Positions 8,765 to 18,179 of a stretch of 64,000 bases of DNA are shown here, piece after piece. The position numbers and the translations under genes are program-made. The notes beneath the pieces were generated by a model. That model ran no database searches and had not been told where the DNA came from. It worked only from the letters and a program-made list of their open reading frames with translations. Position 1 is the first letter of the stretch. The number at the start of each line of letters is the position of its first letter. The stretch comes from Oscillospiraceae bacterium (lineage in GTDB: Bacteria > Bacillota > Clostridia > Oscillospirales > CAG-272). Location: contig SVSG01000001.1 of assembly GCA_015064415.1 (NCBI GenBank), positions 140,206 to 204,205 on the forward strand, given 5' to 3'.

Positions 8765-10285
8765 TCAGTCGACCGGCTTCATCGTCGGGAACAGAAGCAC
8801 GTCGCGGATAGAGGGGCTGTCGGTAAGCAGCATGACCAGACGGTCCACACCAAAGCCAAGGCCGCCTGTGGGGGGCAGACCGTACTCAAGGGCGGTTACG
8901 TAATCATAGTCCACCTGCGCGCGGCAGTTGGGATCCAGCGCCTTGCGCTCGGCAACCTGACGCTCAAAGCGCTCCTTCTGGTCGATGGGGTCATTCAGCT
9001 CGGAGAAGGCGTTGCCAAACTCGGTCGCGTTGATGAAATACTCAAATCTTTCGGTATAAGCGGGATCCTCGGGCTTACGCTTGGCAAGCGGGCTGATCTC
9101 CACGGGGTAATCGTAAATAAAGGTGGGCTGAATCAGCTTTTCCTCGACAAATGCATCAAAGAACTCGGCAAGGATCGCACCCTTGGTGGGCACCTCGGGC
9201 AGCTCCACGTGCTTTTCCTTCGCGATAGCAATGGCCTCCTCGTCGGACTTGATCTCGTTGAAGTCCACGCCGCTGTACTTCTTCACGGCCTCCAGCATCG
9301 TCATTCTCTCCCAATGGCCAAGGTCGATCTGATGGCCGCAGTAAGGGATGACAAGAGAGCCGCAGACCTTCTCGGCCACGGTGCGCATCATTTCCTCTAC
9401 CAGATCCATCAGCGCGTGATAGTCGGTGTAGGCCTGATACAGCTCGATAGAGGTAAACTCGGGATTGTGCTTGGGGTCCATGCCCTCGTTACGGAAGATA
9501 CGGCCGACCTCGTAAACGCGGTCCATGCCGCCCACGATCAGTCTCTTCAGATAAAGCTCGGTCTCGATACGAAGCACCATGTCCATGTCCAGCGTGTTGT
9601 GGTGCGTCATGAAAGGACGCGCGGAAGCGCCGATCTCAAAGGGCGTGAGGATAGGGGTATCCACCTCCAAAAAGCCCTTGCTGTCAAGGAACGCGCGCAG
9701 CTCGCGCAGAATGAGACTGCGCTTCACAAAGGTATCCTTTACCTCGGGATTGACGATCAGGTCCACGTAACGCTGACGGTAGCGCATCTCCTGGTCCTTC
9801 AAACCGTGGAACTTCTCGGGCAGGGGAAGCAAGCTCTTGGCAAGCAGCACGATCTCGGTGCAGCGCACGCTGATCTCGCCCATCTTGGTGCGGAACACAA
9901 TGCCCTTCACACCCACGATGTCGCCGATATCCATCTTCTTGAAGCCCGCATACGGCTCCTCGCCGATCACGTCACGGCGCACGTAGATCTGAATATCCCC
10001 CTTGTCATCGCGCAGGTGTGCAAAGCTTGCTTTGCCCATCACGCGCTTGGTCATCATACGGCCTGCAAGGCAGACCTCGACCTCGGTCTCCTCCTCAGCG
10101 GCAAGATCCGCAAAGCGCTCCTTGATCTCAGCGGAATAGGTATTCTGCGGATATTTGGTGATCTGAAAAGGGTCGGCGCCCGCTTCGCGCAGGGCGGCCA
10201 GCTTTTCGTGACGAACGCGAATAACGTCGGAAAGATTGACCTCGGGGGCGGCGTTTGCCGCTTCATTTCTAACTTCTTCTGCCAT
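8765..10285 (-). CDS. lysS: Lysyl-tRNA synthetase, class II
   Basis: This enzyme charges tRNA-Lys. The 506-residue protein has an N-terminal OB-fold anticodon-binding domain (about residues 50-170) and a class II catalytic core. Motif 2 contains RNEGMDPKHNPEFT and motif 3 is GLGFGVDRLVML near the C-terminus. The start ATG 10285 follows AAAAGGAG. It starts 11 bases after greA, and greA-lysS pairing is common in Bacillota. The 5' region shows no T-box, as expected if it is transcribed from upstream. Confidence 0.98.
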   Translation of the reverse strand: MAEEVRNEAANAAPEVNLSDVIRVRHEKLAALREAGADPFQITKYPQNTYSAEIKERFADLAAEEETEVEVCLAGRMMTKRVMGKASFAHLRDDKGDIQIYVRRDVIGEEPYAGFKKMDIGDIVGVKGIVFRTKMGEISVRCTEIVLLAKSLLPLPEKFHGLKDQEMRYRQRYVDLIVNPEVKDTFVKRSLILRELRAFLDSKGFLEVDTPILTPFEIGASARPFMTHHNTLDMDMVLRIETELYLKRLIVGGMDRVYEVGRIFRNEGMDPKHNPEFTSIELYQAYTDYHALMDLVEEMMRTVAEKVCGSLVIPYCGHQIDLGHWERMTMLEAVKKYSGVDFNEIKSDEEAIAIAKEKHVELPEVPTKGAILAEFFDAFVEEKLIQPTFIYDYPVEISPLAKRKPEDPAYTERFEYFINATEFGNAFSELNDPIDQKERFERQVAERKALDPNCRAQVDYDYVTALEYGLPPTGGLGFGVDRLVMLLTDSPSIRDVLLFPTMKPVD

Positions 10286-10296
10286 GATAACTCCTT

Positions 10297-10785
10297 TTAG
10301 TCGCGCGTGACTTCGATAATTTCGTAAGAAAAGGTGAAATTGGACGCCTCAACGGTGTCGGTAACGATCTCGCCCGCCTTGTGGCCGATCAGTGCACGGC
10401 CAACGGGGGAAACGTCGGAAATTTTGCCCATCACCACGTCTGCCTCGTTAGAGCCGACGATACGGAAGGTCATTTCCTTGTTCTTATTCTTGTCAATGAC
10501 CTTAACGGTCGTGCCGATATTGACCACGCCCTTGACAAAGGCGGAGGCATCCATGACCTCTGCGTTTTCAATATCAGACTTCAGCTGCAGAATGCGCGCC
10601 TCATTCTCTGCCTGCGCGTTACGGGCAGCGTCGTACTCTGCGTTCTCGGACAAGTCGCCAAATCCGCGCGCCGTTACGATATCGTTCTTAATACGCTCGC
10701 GCTCCTCGCCCTCGCGCCATTGCAACTCCTTGACAAGCTCGTCATAGCCCTCTTGGGTCATTGTAATCTTCTTTTCGTTCGCCAT
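10297..10785 (-). CDS. greA: Transcription elongation factor GreA
   Basis: GreA rescues backtracked RNA polymerase by stimulating transcript cleavage. Its 162 residues comprise the N-terminal coiled coil (about 1-78, with GDLSENAEYDAAR including the acidic tip) and the C-terminal FKBP-like domain (SPVGRALIGHKAGE). The ribosome binding site is GAGGAGAATATCG-ATG. It is 31 bases downstream of the S41 peptidase gene and 11 bases upstream of lysS; no promoter or terminator is visible in either gap, so the three form one likely transcription unit. Confidence 0.97.
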   Translation of the reverse strand: MANEKKITMTQEGYDELVKELQWREGEERERIKNDIVTARGFGDLSENAEYDAARNAQAENEARILQLKSDIENAEVMDASAFVKGVVNIGTTVKVIDKNKNKEMTFRIVGSNEADVVMGKISDVSPVGRALIGHKAGEIVTDTVEASNFTFSYEIIEVTRD

Positions 10786-10816
10786 TTCGATATTCTCCTC
10801 TATAAAATTTCAAAAA

Positions 10817-12409
10817 TTATTTCGATAAAACGGTTTGAATTGCCATTGACAATTGGTTGTCCTCGCTCTCGTCAAGCAAGTAAAGATTCTGATGTCCTAA
10901 CGCGGGGTCAAGCTCGACCTGTACGTGGGGCGCAATGCCCTTTCCGTCGTAATTCACGCCGGATGCAGGGGCGTAATACCCCACCGTCAGCTTAAAGCCG
11001 CCGGACACGTCCACACCGTAGTATTTTCCTAAGGTGGAAAGGTCGAAAATGCTTTGGATCACGCCCTTACCGTAGGTGTTCACCCCCACGAGAGTGGCCA
11101 CCCCATAATCAGCAAGGGTTGCGGTAAAAAGCTCGCCCGCGCTTGCCGTATGACCGTTGATCAGTACGACAACGGGATAATCGCGATACATGCCGATCTC
11201 CTCTTTTTTCACACTGCAGGAGGCGTATTCCCCATCGTACGAGACAGCCACCGCCTTGGTGACGGTCTTGGTCCCGTCCTTGGTCACAGTGCTCATGATA
11301 TCGGCGTTTTCTTTTGCAAAATAGGAAAGCACCGCTACCACAGAGCGCTGCTCACCGCCGGGATTGTTGCGCACGTCGTACACAAAATGCGTGCACCCCT
11401 TCCCGATAAGCGCCGTCATTGCGGCCTTGAACTGTGTGGGGGTGGTCGCATCAAAATCCGAGATGCGAACGATGCCGACACGCGCGTCGGTCTCGCTGAC
11501 CCAGCCCTCAACCGACACGGCGGTAAAGGCGGCACGCGTGATGGAAAATTCGATTTCCTCACCGTCGCGCAGCACCACGAACTTTGCGTCGGTGCCCGCT
11601 TCACCGGGCATGCGTCGCATGGCCTCCTCGTAGCCGAGGTCGCTCACAAGCTCGCCCTGTGCCTTGGTGCCGATGATGATCACGATATCACCGGGAAGCA
11701 CGCCCGCTTTTTCTGCGGGAGAGCCGGGATAAACCTGAATGATATAAATATTCCCCGTATCGGGATCCATGGTTACCGTCACACCGATGCCGACGGCGTT
11801 GCCGCCCATTTCGGACATCATGGCCGCAAGCTCCTCGGCCGTATAATACGCGGCGTACTTATCCTGTGTCGCGGCGGCATAAGCGCGCAGCATCTCGTCC
11901 AGCAGGATCTCGCCGTCCTTATCGTACAACCCGTAGTTTTTAAAAAGATAATCGACAATGCCTATTTTGGCGGCGTAATCCTCGCCCTCCTGCTCCTCGC
12001 CCGTTCCCAGCGTAGAACCGAAAAAGTCCGTGGGCTCGGAAAATACCAGCACCGCAATGCCGAACGTCAGTGCCGTGCAGAAAACGGCGACGGCGATCAA
12101 CAGGGCGATCACAACGGACATCTTCACGCTGTGCGGCTCCTGTTTTGCAGGTGCTTTCGGCGCGGGAAGCGGCTTTGTATCCTCCTCGCTTCCGGGTTGT
12201 GTCAGCGCCATACCAAGCCCCATCGCCATGCGGCGCAGCGTCTCGGTGGCAAACGTGGGATCAACGTGCTCGGGCACGTCCAGCGTCAGAAGGCCCTTCT
12301 TGGCCTCAATGATCACGTCAATATCGGGCAATGCATGTTTCAAACGAACCTGAAGGGTCGTTTCGTGCTCCTTCAGTTGTGCCGCAGAAACGGAAAATGT
12401 AATTTTCAT
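10817..12409 (-). CDS. Membrane-anchored S41 C-terminal processing peptidase
   Basis: This is a carboxyl-terminal processing (CtpA/CtpB-like) serine protease. The start chosen is ATG 12409, eight bases after GGAAAGGTG; the frame stays open further upstream but without a credible start. The 530-residue protein has about 95 cytoplasmic residues, one transmembrane helix (about 97-124), a PDZ domain (GIGVTVTMD to the RDGEEIEF region) and the S41 core. The catalytic Ser is in GHTASAGE (about S423) and the Lys in NTYGKG (about K448). The long cytoplasmic N-terminus is unusual for the family. The substrate is unknown. Confidence 0.9.
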   Translation of the reverse strand: MKITFSVSAAQLKEHETTLQVRLKHALPDIDVIIEAKKGLLTLDVPEHVDPTFATETLRRMAMGLGMALTQPGSEEDTKPLPAPKAPAKQEPHSVKMSVVIALLIAVAVFCTALTFGIAVLVFSEPTDFFGSTLGTGEEQEGEDYAAKIGIVDYLFKNYGLYDKDGEILLDEMLRAYAAATQDKYAAYYTAEELAAMMSEMGGNAVGIGVTVTMDPDTGNIYIIQVYPGSPAEKAGVLPGDIVIIIGTKAQGELVSDLGYEEAMRRMPGEAGTDAKFVVLRDGEEIEFSITRAAFTAVSVEGWVSETDARVGIVRISDFDATTPTQFKAAMTALIGKGCTHFVYDVRNNPGGEQRSVVAVLSYFAKENADIMSTVTKDGTKTVTKAVAVSYDGEYASCSVKKEEIGMYRDYPVVVLINGHTASAGELFTATLADYGVATLVGVNTYGKGVIQSIFDLSTLGKYYGVDVSGGFKLTVGYYAPASGVNYDGKGIAPHVQVELDPALGHQNLYLLDESEDNQLSMAIQTVLSK

Positions 12410-12474
12410 CAATAAACACCTTTCCGTCCGAGCCGTACGGCAGCGCCGCACAGTCGGCAAAAACAGCAACGAAC

Positions 12475-12507
12475 GGGTAAGCGGCATTTTTTGCGTGTCG
12501 CTTACCC
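12475..12507 (-). terminator. Hairpin between the PucR-type gene and the S41 gene
   Basis: GGGTAAGCG (12475-12483) pairs with CGCTTACCC (12499-12507), and the stem can extend three pairs with one mismatch. No strong T-run follows on the minus strand, so termination may be partial, which would help explain why no separate promoter is visible for the S41 gene. Confidence 0.5.
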
Positions 12508-12521
12508 ATTTATCATATTTT

Positions 12522-13607
12522 TCAGAATTTAGACGGCTTGGAATTGAGATACTTCTTCACCATCAGCGCCACCTTGAAGGTGATGGCGTGCTCAAATTCG
12601 CGCAGATCAAGGCCTGTCAGCTTGCGGATCTTTTCCAAGCGGTACACCAGCGTGTTGCGGTGTACAAAGAGCTTACGCGAGGTCTCGGATACGTTGAGGT
12701 TATTTTCAAAGAAGCTCTGGATGGTCATCAGCGTCTCGCGGTCAAGCGAGTCCAGACTGCCCTTCTTGAACACCTCGTGCAAGAACATCTCGCACAGCGT
12801 GGTGGGCAGCTGATAGATCAGACGGCCAATGCCAAGATTTTCGTAGCTGATGATGTTCTTCTCGGTCTCAAACACCTTGCCGACCTCGATGGCGACCTGC
12901 GCCTCTTTGTATGCGCGGGCCAGATCCTTGATGTTGTCCACAGCAGTGGAGATACCGATGGCCACCTTGGCGTAAAACTCGGTACAAAGCGTGTCGGCAA
13001 TGTTGGTTGCCATGCGCTCGATCTCCTTGCTGTCGGTGCCGGGCTTGATCTCCTTGACCAGCACGATATCGTGCTCGCCCACGCTGATCACGTAGTCCTT
13101 GGACTTATCCGGGAACATGTTCTGCAGCATTTCAAAGGGCATCATATCGGTCTTGCCAAAGAACTTGATCAAAAAGACGATGCGCACTTCCTCGGTATTG
13201 AAGTGCAGCTCCTTGCTTTTGATGTAAATATCACTCGGAAGAATGTTGTCAAGAATGATGTTCTTGATAAAGGAACCCTTGTCGTATTTCTCGTCGTAGA
13301 GGTTTTTGATATTGCCGAGAGAAACGGCAAGCAGCTTGCACATTTTCTCCGCCATATGATCCTCGCCCTCAACAAAGACGATATACTCGGCCTTTGCACC
13401 GCCGGCAATGGGAGAATAGGTGTAGCCACCCGTGGTCACCTTTTCAGAAGCGTAAGCCATCTCGTCACGCACGCCCTGCTTGACGTGGCCGATCTTGGAC
13501 AGCTCGGAGCAGGAGATGATGACACCGTTTTCGTCGATCACACCGATCACGCGATCAATGGCATCCTTCATCTGATGGATCACGCCTTGAAACAATCTGT
13601 TAGACAT
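12522..13607 (-). CDS. PucR/CdaR-type transcriptional regulator
   Basis: A 361-residue DNA-binding regulator. The C-terminal PucR-type helix-turn-helix is clear (LFVHRNTLVYRLEKI, then LTGLDLREFEHAITFKVAL). The middle is a GGDEF-like, non-catalytic domain typical of CdaR proteins, and the N-terminus resembles the sugar-diacid recognition domain. The effector and targets are unknown, and no catabolic operon lies beside it. It has its own promoter (13654-13682) and ribosome binding site AGAAGGATGAGG. Confidence 0.85.
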   Translation of the reverse strand: MSNRLFQGVIHQMKDAIDRVIGVIDENGVIISCSELSKIGHVKQGVRDEMAYASEKVTTGGYTYSPIAGGAKAEYIVFVEGEDHMAEKMCKLLAVSLGNIKNLYDEKYDKGSFIKNIILDNILPSDIYIKSKELHFNTEEVRIVFLIKFFGKTDMMPFEMLQNMFPDKSKDYVISVGEHDIVLVKEIKPGTDSKEIERMATNIADTLCTEFYAKVAIGISTAVDNIKDLARAYKEAQVAIEVGKVFETEKNIISYENLGIGRLIYQLPTTLCEMFLHEVFKKGSLDSLDRETLMTIQSFFENNLNVSETSRKLFVHRNTLVYRLEKIRKLTGLDLREFEHAITFKVALMVKKYLNSKPSKF

Positions 13608-13653
13608 AGTATTAACCTCATCCTTCTTATGTTAATTGCATAGAAACAATTAT

Positions 13654-13682
13654 ATTTTACATTATTTTTGGTTATTTTGCAA
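13654..13682 (-). promoter_or_regulatory. Promoter of the PucR-type regulator gene
   Basis: TTGCAA (13677-13682), 17 bp, TAAAAT (13654-13659) on the minus strand, about 45 bases before the start codon. Confidence 0.65.
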
Positions 13683-13728
13683 TAGGTTTTCGACAAATTT
13701 TACAAATTCCGAGCAAGTTTTTTGTGAT

Positions 13729-14481
13729 TTAAGTCAAGCCGCCCAATTCCAGCATACAGCTGATGCAGGCAAGTGCAAATCCGGACGCGGTCTCGGTGCG
13801 CAAAATGCGCGGTCCAAGCCCCGTCATGCAAAAGCCGTTTTCCAAGGCACAGGCGGCCTCAGCCAAAGAAAAACCGCCCTCGCTACCGATCACAATGGCA
13901 AGCTTGCTTCCCTTTTTCGGTCGCTTTTCGGCAAGCAGACGACCGAGCGGCACCACGCCCTCGCCTTCATAGCAAAAAAGCACCAGATCCGCCGATTTGG
14001 CCTTTTCCAGCATCTGCGAAAAGCTTATCGTCGGGAAGACCTCCGGAAGCATGCTTCTGCCGCATTGCTTGGCGGCCTCCGTGGCGATGCGCATGCGGCG
14101 TTCTGTCTTGTGCGCCTCCGCCTCCGGCTTGACGCGCACCACACACCGCTCACTTTCAAAGGGTTGAATGCGGGAAACGCCGCACTCCACCGCCTTTTGA
14201 ATAACGGAGTCCAGTTTATCCCCCTTGGGAAGCGCCTGATAGAGCGTGATCTCAAAAGGAGATTCCGTCGCGGAGGGCGTGGCGCTGATCACCCTTGCCT
14301 GCACGCGATCGGGAAGAAAGGCGGAGAGTTCGCAATCATACTCGGTGCGCGCCATGTCGCAAACCGTGATATGCTCGCCCGCAGCCATGCGCAAGGCGCG
14401 GGAAATGTGCCGTGCATCGTCACCCGTGATGGTTACAATGCCGTTTTCGATTTGGGTACTTGTAACAAAGAAACGCGGCAC
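13729..14481 (-). CDS. rsmE: 16S rRNA (uracil-1498-N3)-methyltransferase
   Basis: RsmE methylates U1498 of 16S rRNA. The start is set at GTG 14481: an AGGAGG site sits seven bases upstream, and the upstream in-frame ATG (14505) would translate that site as MFKKGGEV. This gives 250 residues beginning PRFFVT, as is usual for the family. A PUA-like N-terminal domain is followed by a SPOUT knot with IGSEGGFS and LRTETA. In many Bacillota it follows prmA; here the SPFH pair separates them. It has its own consensus promoter. Confidence 0.95.
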   Translation of the reverse strand: MPRFFVTSTQIENGIVTITGDDARHISRALRMAAGEHITVCDMARTEYDCELSAFLPDRVQARVISATPSATESPFEITLYQALPKGDKLDSVIQKAVECGVSRIQPFESERCVVRVKPEAEAHKTERRMRIATEAAKQCGRSMLPEVFPTISFSQMLEKAKSADLVLFCYEGEGVVPLGRLLAEKRPKKGSKLAIVIGSEGGFSLAEAACALENGFCMTGLGPRILRTETASGFALACISCMLELGGLT

Positions 14482-14512
14482 GACCTCTCCTCCTTTTTTG
14501 AACATTTATTAT

Positions 14513-14541
14513 ATTATATCGCAAATTTACCAATTTGTCAA
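14513..14541 (-). promoter_or_regulatory. Consensus promoter of rsmE
   Basis: TTGACA (14536-14541), a 17-bp spacer and TATAAT (14513-14518) on the minus strand, a perfect match to the consensus. The start point falls near 14506, giving a short leader of about 25 bases ahead of the GTG at 14481. Confidence 0.9.
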
Positions 14542-14636
14542 TGCTTTTTTTGTGATTTTTCACCTCATTCGATACGAATCTCACAAATTTGTTCTGTATG
14601 ATTAGAGAAAATGCACATTTGGGAAAAATAGACAAG

Positions 14637-14665
14637 AAAAGCGACTGCTTTTTGCAGTCGCTTTT
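14637..14665 (-). terminator. Intrinsic terminator of the SPFH/RHH operon
   Basis: A 12-bp perfect stem (14637-14648 with 14654-14665) with a 5-base loop and a T-rich run on the minus strand. It lies three bases after the stop of the ribbon-helix-helix gene. Confidence 0.9.
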
Positions 14666-14668
14666 CCT

Positions 14669-14884
14669 TCAGGATATATCCAACTCGGGCGGAACGTCGA
14701 TTTCCTCAGAAACGTATTTTCCGTTTTTCTTGCGTTGCCGCACGCACTCGGAGAGCAGATATTCGATCTGTCCGTTCACCGAGCGAAAATCATCCTCCGC
14801 CCATGCGGCGATCGCCGCGTATAGCTTAGGAGACAGACGCAGCGGCACCTGCTTCTTTTGCGATTCGTTCATAGAGACACCCAT
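14669..14884 (-). CDS. Arc-type ribbon-helix-helix protein
   Basis: A 71-residue protein with an Arc/MetJ-like pattern: a beta strand ([12 protein letters not shown]) followed by two helices ending SECVRQRKK. It probably binds DNA as a dimer. The first ATG shares one base with the SPFH stop codon (TGATG), so translation is coupled; an alternative ATG lies at 14872. The acidic tail [12 protein letters not shown] is outside the fold. The partner and operator are unknown; pairing with an SPFH membrane protein suggests a shared function. Confidence 0.8.
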   Translation of the reverse strand: MGVSMNESQKKQVPLRLSPKLYAAIAAWAEDDFRSVNGQIEYLLSECVRQRKKNGKYVSEEIDVPPELDIS

Positions 14885-15906
14885 CAGTACAGGCTGCCGG
14901 AATTGACCACAGGCTGTGCGTCACGGTTGCCGCAAAGAACAACAAGAAGATTAGAGACCATAGCGGCTTTTCTTTCCTCATCCAGCTCGACTGTCTTATT
15001 CTCGGAAAGACGCTCCAATGCCATCTCCACCATACCAACGGCACCGTCCACGATCATTTTTCTGGCATCTACAATAGCAGACGCCTGCTGACGTTGCAGC
15101 ATCACGGCCGCGATCTCGGGGGCATAAGCAAGATAGGTAATGCGCGCCTCGATGATCTCAAGACCCGCATCATCCACGCGTGCCTGGATCTCATTGCGGA
15201 TGCGCTCCGCAACGACCTCGCTGGAGCCGCGCAGGCTTCCCTCATCGGCGATACCGTCACCTGTAGTGTCCACGTTGGGCGCCACGTCATAAGGATAAAT
15301 GCGCACCACGTTGCGCAAGGCACTATCACATTGCAAAGACAAAAATTCCTTGTAATTATCTACATTGAACACAGCCTTGGCGGTGTCGGTAATACGCCAC
15401 ATCACGGCAATGCCGATCTCCACGGGATTACCAAGACAATCGTTGATCTTCTGGCGGTTGTTATTCAAAGTCATGATCTTGAGCGAAAGCTTTTTGTTTT
15501 CCGCGATGGCCGCCGCGGCAGCCGCCTCCTCCTTTTTGCCAAGAGCAGACTGTTTGGTGGTCACGTCGCCGCTTTGGTTGAGCTTGGTATTAGCAGCAGG
15601 GTTCACCGAACTACAGAAAGGATTGACGGCATAAAAGCCCTCCCCCTTGATGGTGCCAATGTATTTGCCGAACAGCGTCAGCACCAAGGCCTCCTGAGGC
15701 TTGAGCACGCGCAAACCGCAAAGCGGGATCCAACCAAGGCAAAGCACCGCAAGGGATACACCGAGCAGCACCCAGCCCCAGCCGTGACCGTTTTCGCCAT
15801 TAATGCCACCCAAAATCGCACCGGTAAGCGCCGCGATCATCAGTAACACACATCCGCAAAGTACGAACATACCATTTTTCTTCGTTGTTAGAATCTTTTC
15901 TTTCAT
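14884..15906 (-). CDS. SPFH/band-7 domain membrane protein
   Basis: A 340-residue SPFH (stomatin/prohibitin/flotillin) protein. Two hydrophobic N-terminal segments (about 13-35 and 43-65) anchor it. The SPFH domain follows ([18 protein letters not shown] to about residue 285), with a coiled-coil-prone region and an Asp-rich [11 protein letters not shown] insertion that resembles a calcium loop. Such proteins organise membrane microdomains. The start ATG 15906 follows AGGAGG by nine bases. It has its own promoter and forms a two-gene operon with the Arc-type protein. Confidence 0.88.
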   Translation of the reverse strand: MKEKILTTKKNGMFVLCGCVLLMIAALTGAILGGINGENGHGWGWVLLGVSLAVLCLGWIPLCGLRVLKPQEALVLTLFGKYIGTIKGEGFYAVNPFCSSVNPAANTKLNQSGDVTTKQSALGKKEEAAAAAAIAENKKLSLKIMTLNNNRQKINDCLGNPVEIGIAVMWRITDTAKAVFNVDNYKEFLSLQCDSALRNVVRIYPYDVAPNVDTTGDGIADEGSLRGSSEVVAERIRNEIQARVDDAGLEIIEARITYLAYAPEIAAVMLQRQQASAIVDARKMIVDGAVGMVEMALERLSENKTVELDEERKAAMVSNLLVVLCGNRDAQPVVNSGSLY

Positions 15907-15937
15907 TCAAGATCAACCTCCTTCACTTGATATTAAA

Positions 15938-15966
15938 ATGATATCATATTTATTTCACTGTGTCAA
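15938..15966 (-). promoter_or_regulatory. Promoter of the SPFH/RHH operon
   Basis: TTGACA (15961-15966), 17 bp, TATCAT (15938-15943) on the minus strand. Confidence 0.85.
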
Positions 15967-15991
15967 GATACTTGCAAAAAATTTCTCCACA

Positions 15992-16024
15992 AAAAAACGA
16001 GAGCGTAATGCACTCTCGTTTTTT
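15992..16024 (-). terminator. Intrinsic terminator of the heat-shock operon (after prmA)
   Basis: A stem of 12 bp (AAAAAACGAGAG with CTCTCGTTTTTT) around a 9-base loop, with a T-run on the minus strand, immediately after the prmA stop. Confidence 0.88.
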
Positions 16025-16030
16025 GTTTGC

Positions 16031-16954
16031 TTATTTCTTCTTAACTACCAGTGCGCACCAGCCGTTATCGTCACAGCGACGCGCAATTTCAAGATGGTTT
16101 GCCTCCAAGACTCCAATGACCTCCTCGGCACGCTCGGTAATGATACCGGAGGCCAGCAGGATCGCGTCATCCTTCATATAGCGTCCCACGTCGGGCGCCA
16201 TGCGGATGATGATATCCGCCACGATATTGGCACAGATCAGATCGTAAGGGCCGTCGGAAAGATCCACGCCCTTGAGCAGATCGGAAACGTCACAGGTCAC
16301 GTTTTCCTCGCCGCTGTCGGCAATGTTTTCGCGCGCTACGCGCACCGCCACGGGATCAATGTCATACGCGCGGCAGCACGTTGCCCCAAGCTTTGCGGCG
16401 CAAATGGCCAGAATGCCGCTGCCGCAGCCCACGTCCGCTACCCTCATGCCGGGGCGAACCGTCTCCTCCAGGAGCTCGATCACAAGACGCGTGGTCTCGT
16501 GCGTACCCGTGCCAAACGCCATGCCGGGGTCCATCGTCACGATGATCTCACCCTCCCGCGGATCATATTCCTCCCACTTGGGCACGATCACCATTTTCTT
16601 GCCAATGTGCAACGGCTTGTAATAGGCCTTCCAGGAGTTTGCCCAGTCCTCTTCATTGACGCCGATGATCTCAAATTTGCCCTCGACTCCAATGGCGGCA
16701 AGGCGCCCCTTCACAAAGCTCATCACGTCGGTAAAGGGACGCTCCGCAGGCAAAAACACCGATACAGAGCCAATCGTCTTATCCGCATTGAGGATGCTTT
16801 CGTCGATGAGGTCGCCGTAGCAGGTCTTCAGATCTATGTCGCTGTAATCCTCGATCATCAGATTGTTGTTTACCATGCTCATCACGGCCACAAGGTCGTC
16901 CAGCTGCGAAAGCGGCACCGTGACCTTCAACTGTGTCCAATCCTTTGTTACCAT
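16031..16954 (-). CDS. prmA: Ribosomal protein L11 methyltransferase
   Basis: PrmA trimethylates ribosomal protein L11. Its 307 residues have the N-terminal substrate domain and a class I SAM-dependent domain with DPGMAFGTGTHETT, DVGCGSGILAI and the catalytic-loop motif CANIVAD. It is 17 bases downstream of dnaJ and is the last gene of the hrcA operon, an arrangement common in Bacillota. Confidence 0.96.
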   Translation of the reverse strand: MVTKDWTQLKVTVPLSQLDDLVAVMSMVNNNLMIEDYSDIDLKTCYGDLIDESILNADKTIGSVSVFLPAERPFTDVMSFVKGRLAAIGVEGKFEIIGVNEEDWANSWKAYYKPLHIGKKMVIVPKWEEYDPREGEIIVTMDPGMAFGTGTHETTRLVIELLEETVRPGMRVADVGCGSGILAICAAKLGATCCRAYDIDPVAVRVARENIADSGEENVTCDVSDLLKGVDLSDGPYDLICANIVADIIIRMAPDVGRYMKDDAILLASGIITERAEEVIGVLEANHLEIARRCDDNGWCALVVKKK

Positions 16955-16971
16955 ATGTCAGTCCTCACCGT

Positions 16972-18114
16972 TTAATTGAATTTTTCGAAAATGCGCTTGA
17001 AAAAGCCGCTCTTTTTGCCGTAATTCTTCTCGTGGCACTTCCCCGCAAACGCGCGCACCTGATCCTTTTGCTCCTCGGAAAGGCCCTTCGGGATCTCCAC
17101 GTTCACGCGGAAGATCAGATCACCGCGGCGATTGCTGTTGTTGACATAAGGGATTCCCTGTCCGCGCACGGTAAAATCGGTCCCCGGCTGCGTCCCCTCC
17201 GGAATGGTATATTTCATTTTCCCTTGCAGGGTTGGGATCTCGATCTCGGCGCCAAGGATCGCATCCGTCACGGGGATCGGTACCTCGCAGTAAATGTGAT
17301 AGCCGTCGCGCTCGAAGATCGGATGGGGCTTGACCATGACCTGAATGATCAGATCGCCCGCGCTGCCGCCGTTTTTGCCGTCGTTTCCCTGCCCGCGCAA
17401 AGCGATGCGCTCGCCGTCATCGATGCCCGCAGGTACCGAGACCTCCAGCTTTTTGGTCACGCGGATAAGACCCTTGCCGTTACAGTTCTGGCAAGGAGTT
17501 TTGATGATCTTTCCGGAGCCGCGGCAGGCGTCGCACGCCGTTTCGCTTTGGAACTGCATGCCGCCAAGGCGTTGCACCACGCGCATGCGGCCGCTTCCGC
17601 GACACTTGGTACAGGTTTCCGGCTGTGTACCCTTGGCGGCACCCGAGCCGCCGCAATCGGGACAATGGCAAATGCGGTTATAGCTGATCTCGCGCTTCAC
17701 GCCGAAGGCCGCCTCCTCAAAGGTGACCGAAATGCGCGCGCCGATATCCTCGCCGCGCATGGGCCCGTTGCGGCGCATGCCGTCGCCTCCACCGAAGCCA
17801 CCGAACCCGCCGCCGAAAAAGCTGCTGAAAATATCACCGAAATCACCAAAGCCGCCAAAGCCGGCACCACCGCCGCCTCCGCCCGCTTCAAACGCCGCAT
17901 GGCCGAACTGATCGTACTGCGCGCGCTTTTCGCTGTCGGAAAGAACGGCGTAGGCCTCGTTCACTTCCTTGAATTTTTGCTCCGCTTCTTTATTGTCGGG
18001 GTTCATGTCGGGGTGGTATTGCTTGGCAAGCTTGCGGTACGCCTTTTTCAGCGTTGCCTCATCCGCGCCCTTTTCAACCCCCAGAACCTCATAATAATCT
18101 CTTTTTTCTGCCAT
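16972..18114 (-). CDS. dnaJ: Chaperone DnaJ (Hsp40)
   Basis: The co-chaperone that stimulates DnaK ATPase and delivers substrates. It has a J domain (1-70) with HPD near residue 35 and a Gly/Phe-rich linker (about 77-112). Four zinc-binding CxxCxGxG repeats follow ([32 protein letters not shown]), then the C-terminal substrate and dimer domains. The 380 residues are standard for type I DnaJ. It is separated from dnaK by a strong hairpin that may tune its level. Confidence 0.98.
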   Translation of the reverse strand: MAEKRDYYEVLGVEKGADEATLKKAYRKLAKQYHPDMNPDNKEAEQKFKEVNEAYAVLSDSEKRAQYDQFGHAAFEAGGGGGGAGFGGFGDFGDIFSSFFGGGFGGFGGGDGMRRNGPMRGEDIGARISVTFEEAAFGVKREISYNRICHCPDCGGSGAAKGTQPETCTKCRGSGRMRVVQRLGGMQFQSETACDACRGSGKIIKTPCQNCNGKGLIRVTKKLEVSVPAGIDDGERIALRGQGNDGKNGGSAGDLIIQVMVKPHPIFERDGYHIYCEVPIPVTDAILGAEIEIPTLQGKMKYTIPEGTQPGTDFTVRGQGIPYVNNSNRRGDLIFRVNVEIPKGLSEEQKDQVRAFAGKCHEKNYGKKSGFFKRIFEKFN

Positions 18115-18128
18115 TTGTTTCTCCTACG

Positions 18129-18167
18129 GCACAAGGCAAAGCCGAAAATTCGGCTTTGCCTTTGTGC
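18129..18167 (-). promoter_or_regulatory. Long hairpin between dnaK and dnaJ
   Basis: An 18-bp stem (18129-18146 with 18149-18167, one bulged base) and a 2-base apical loop. No T-run follows, so it is more likely an RNA stability or processing element than a terminator. It sits just upstream of the dnaJ ribosome binding site. Confidence 0.75.
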
Positions 18168-18179
18168 TATCTTATGAAA

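Noticed and set aside
14482..14505. ATG 14505 as the start of rsmE
   Set aside because: It would translate the AGGAGG ribosome binding site; the GTG at 14481 is correctly spaced from it and gives the usual N-terminus.
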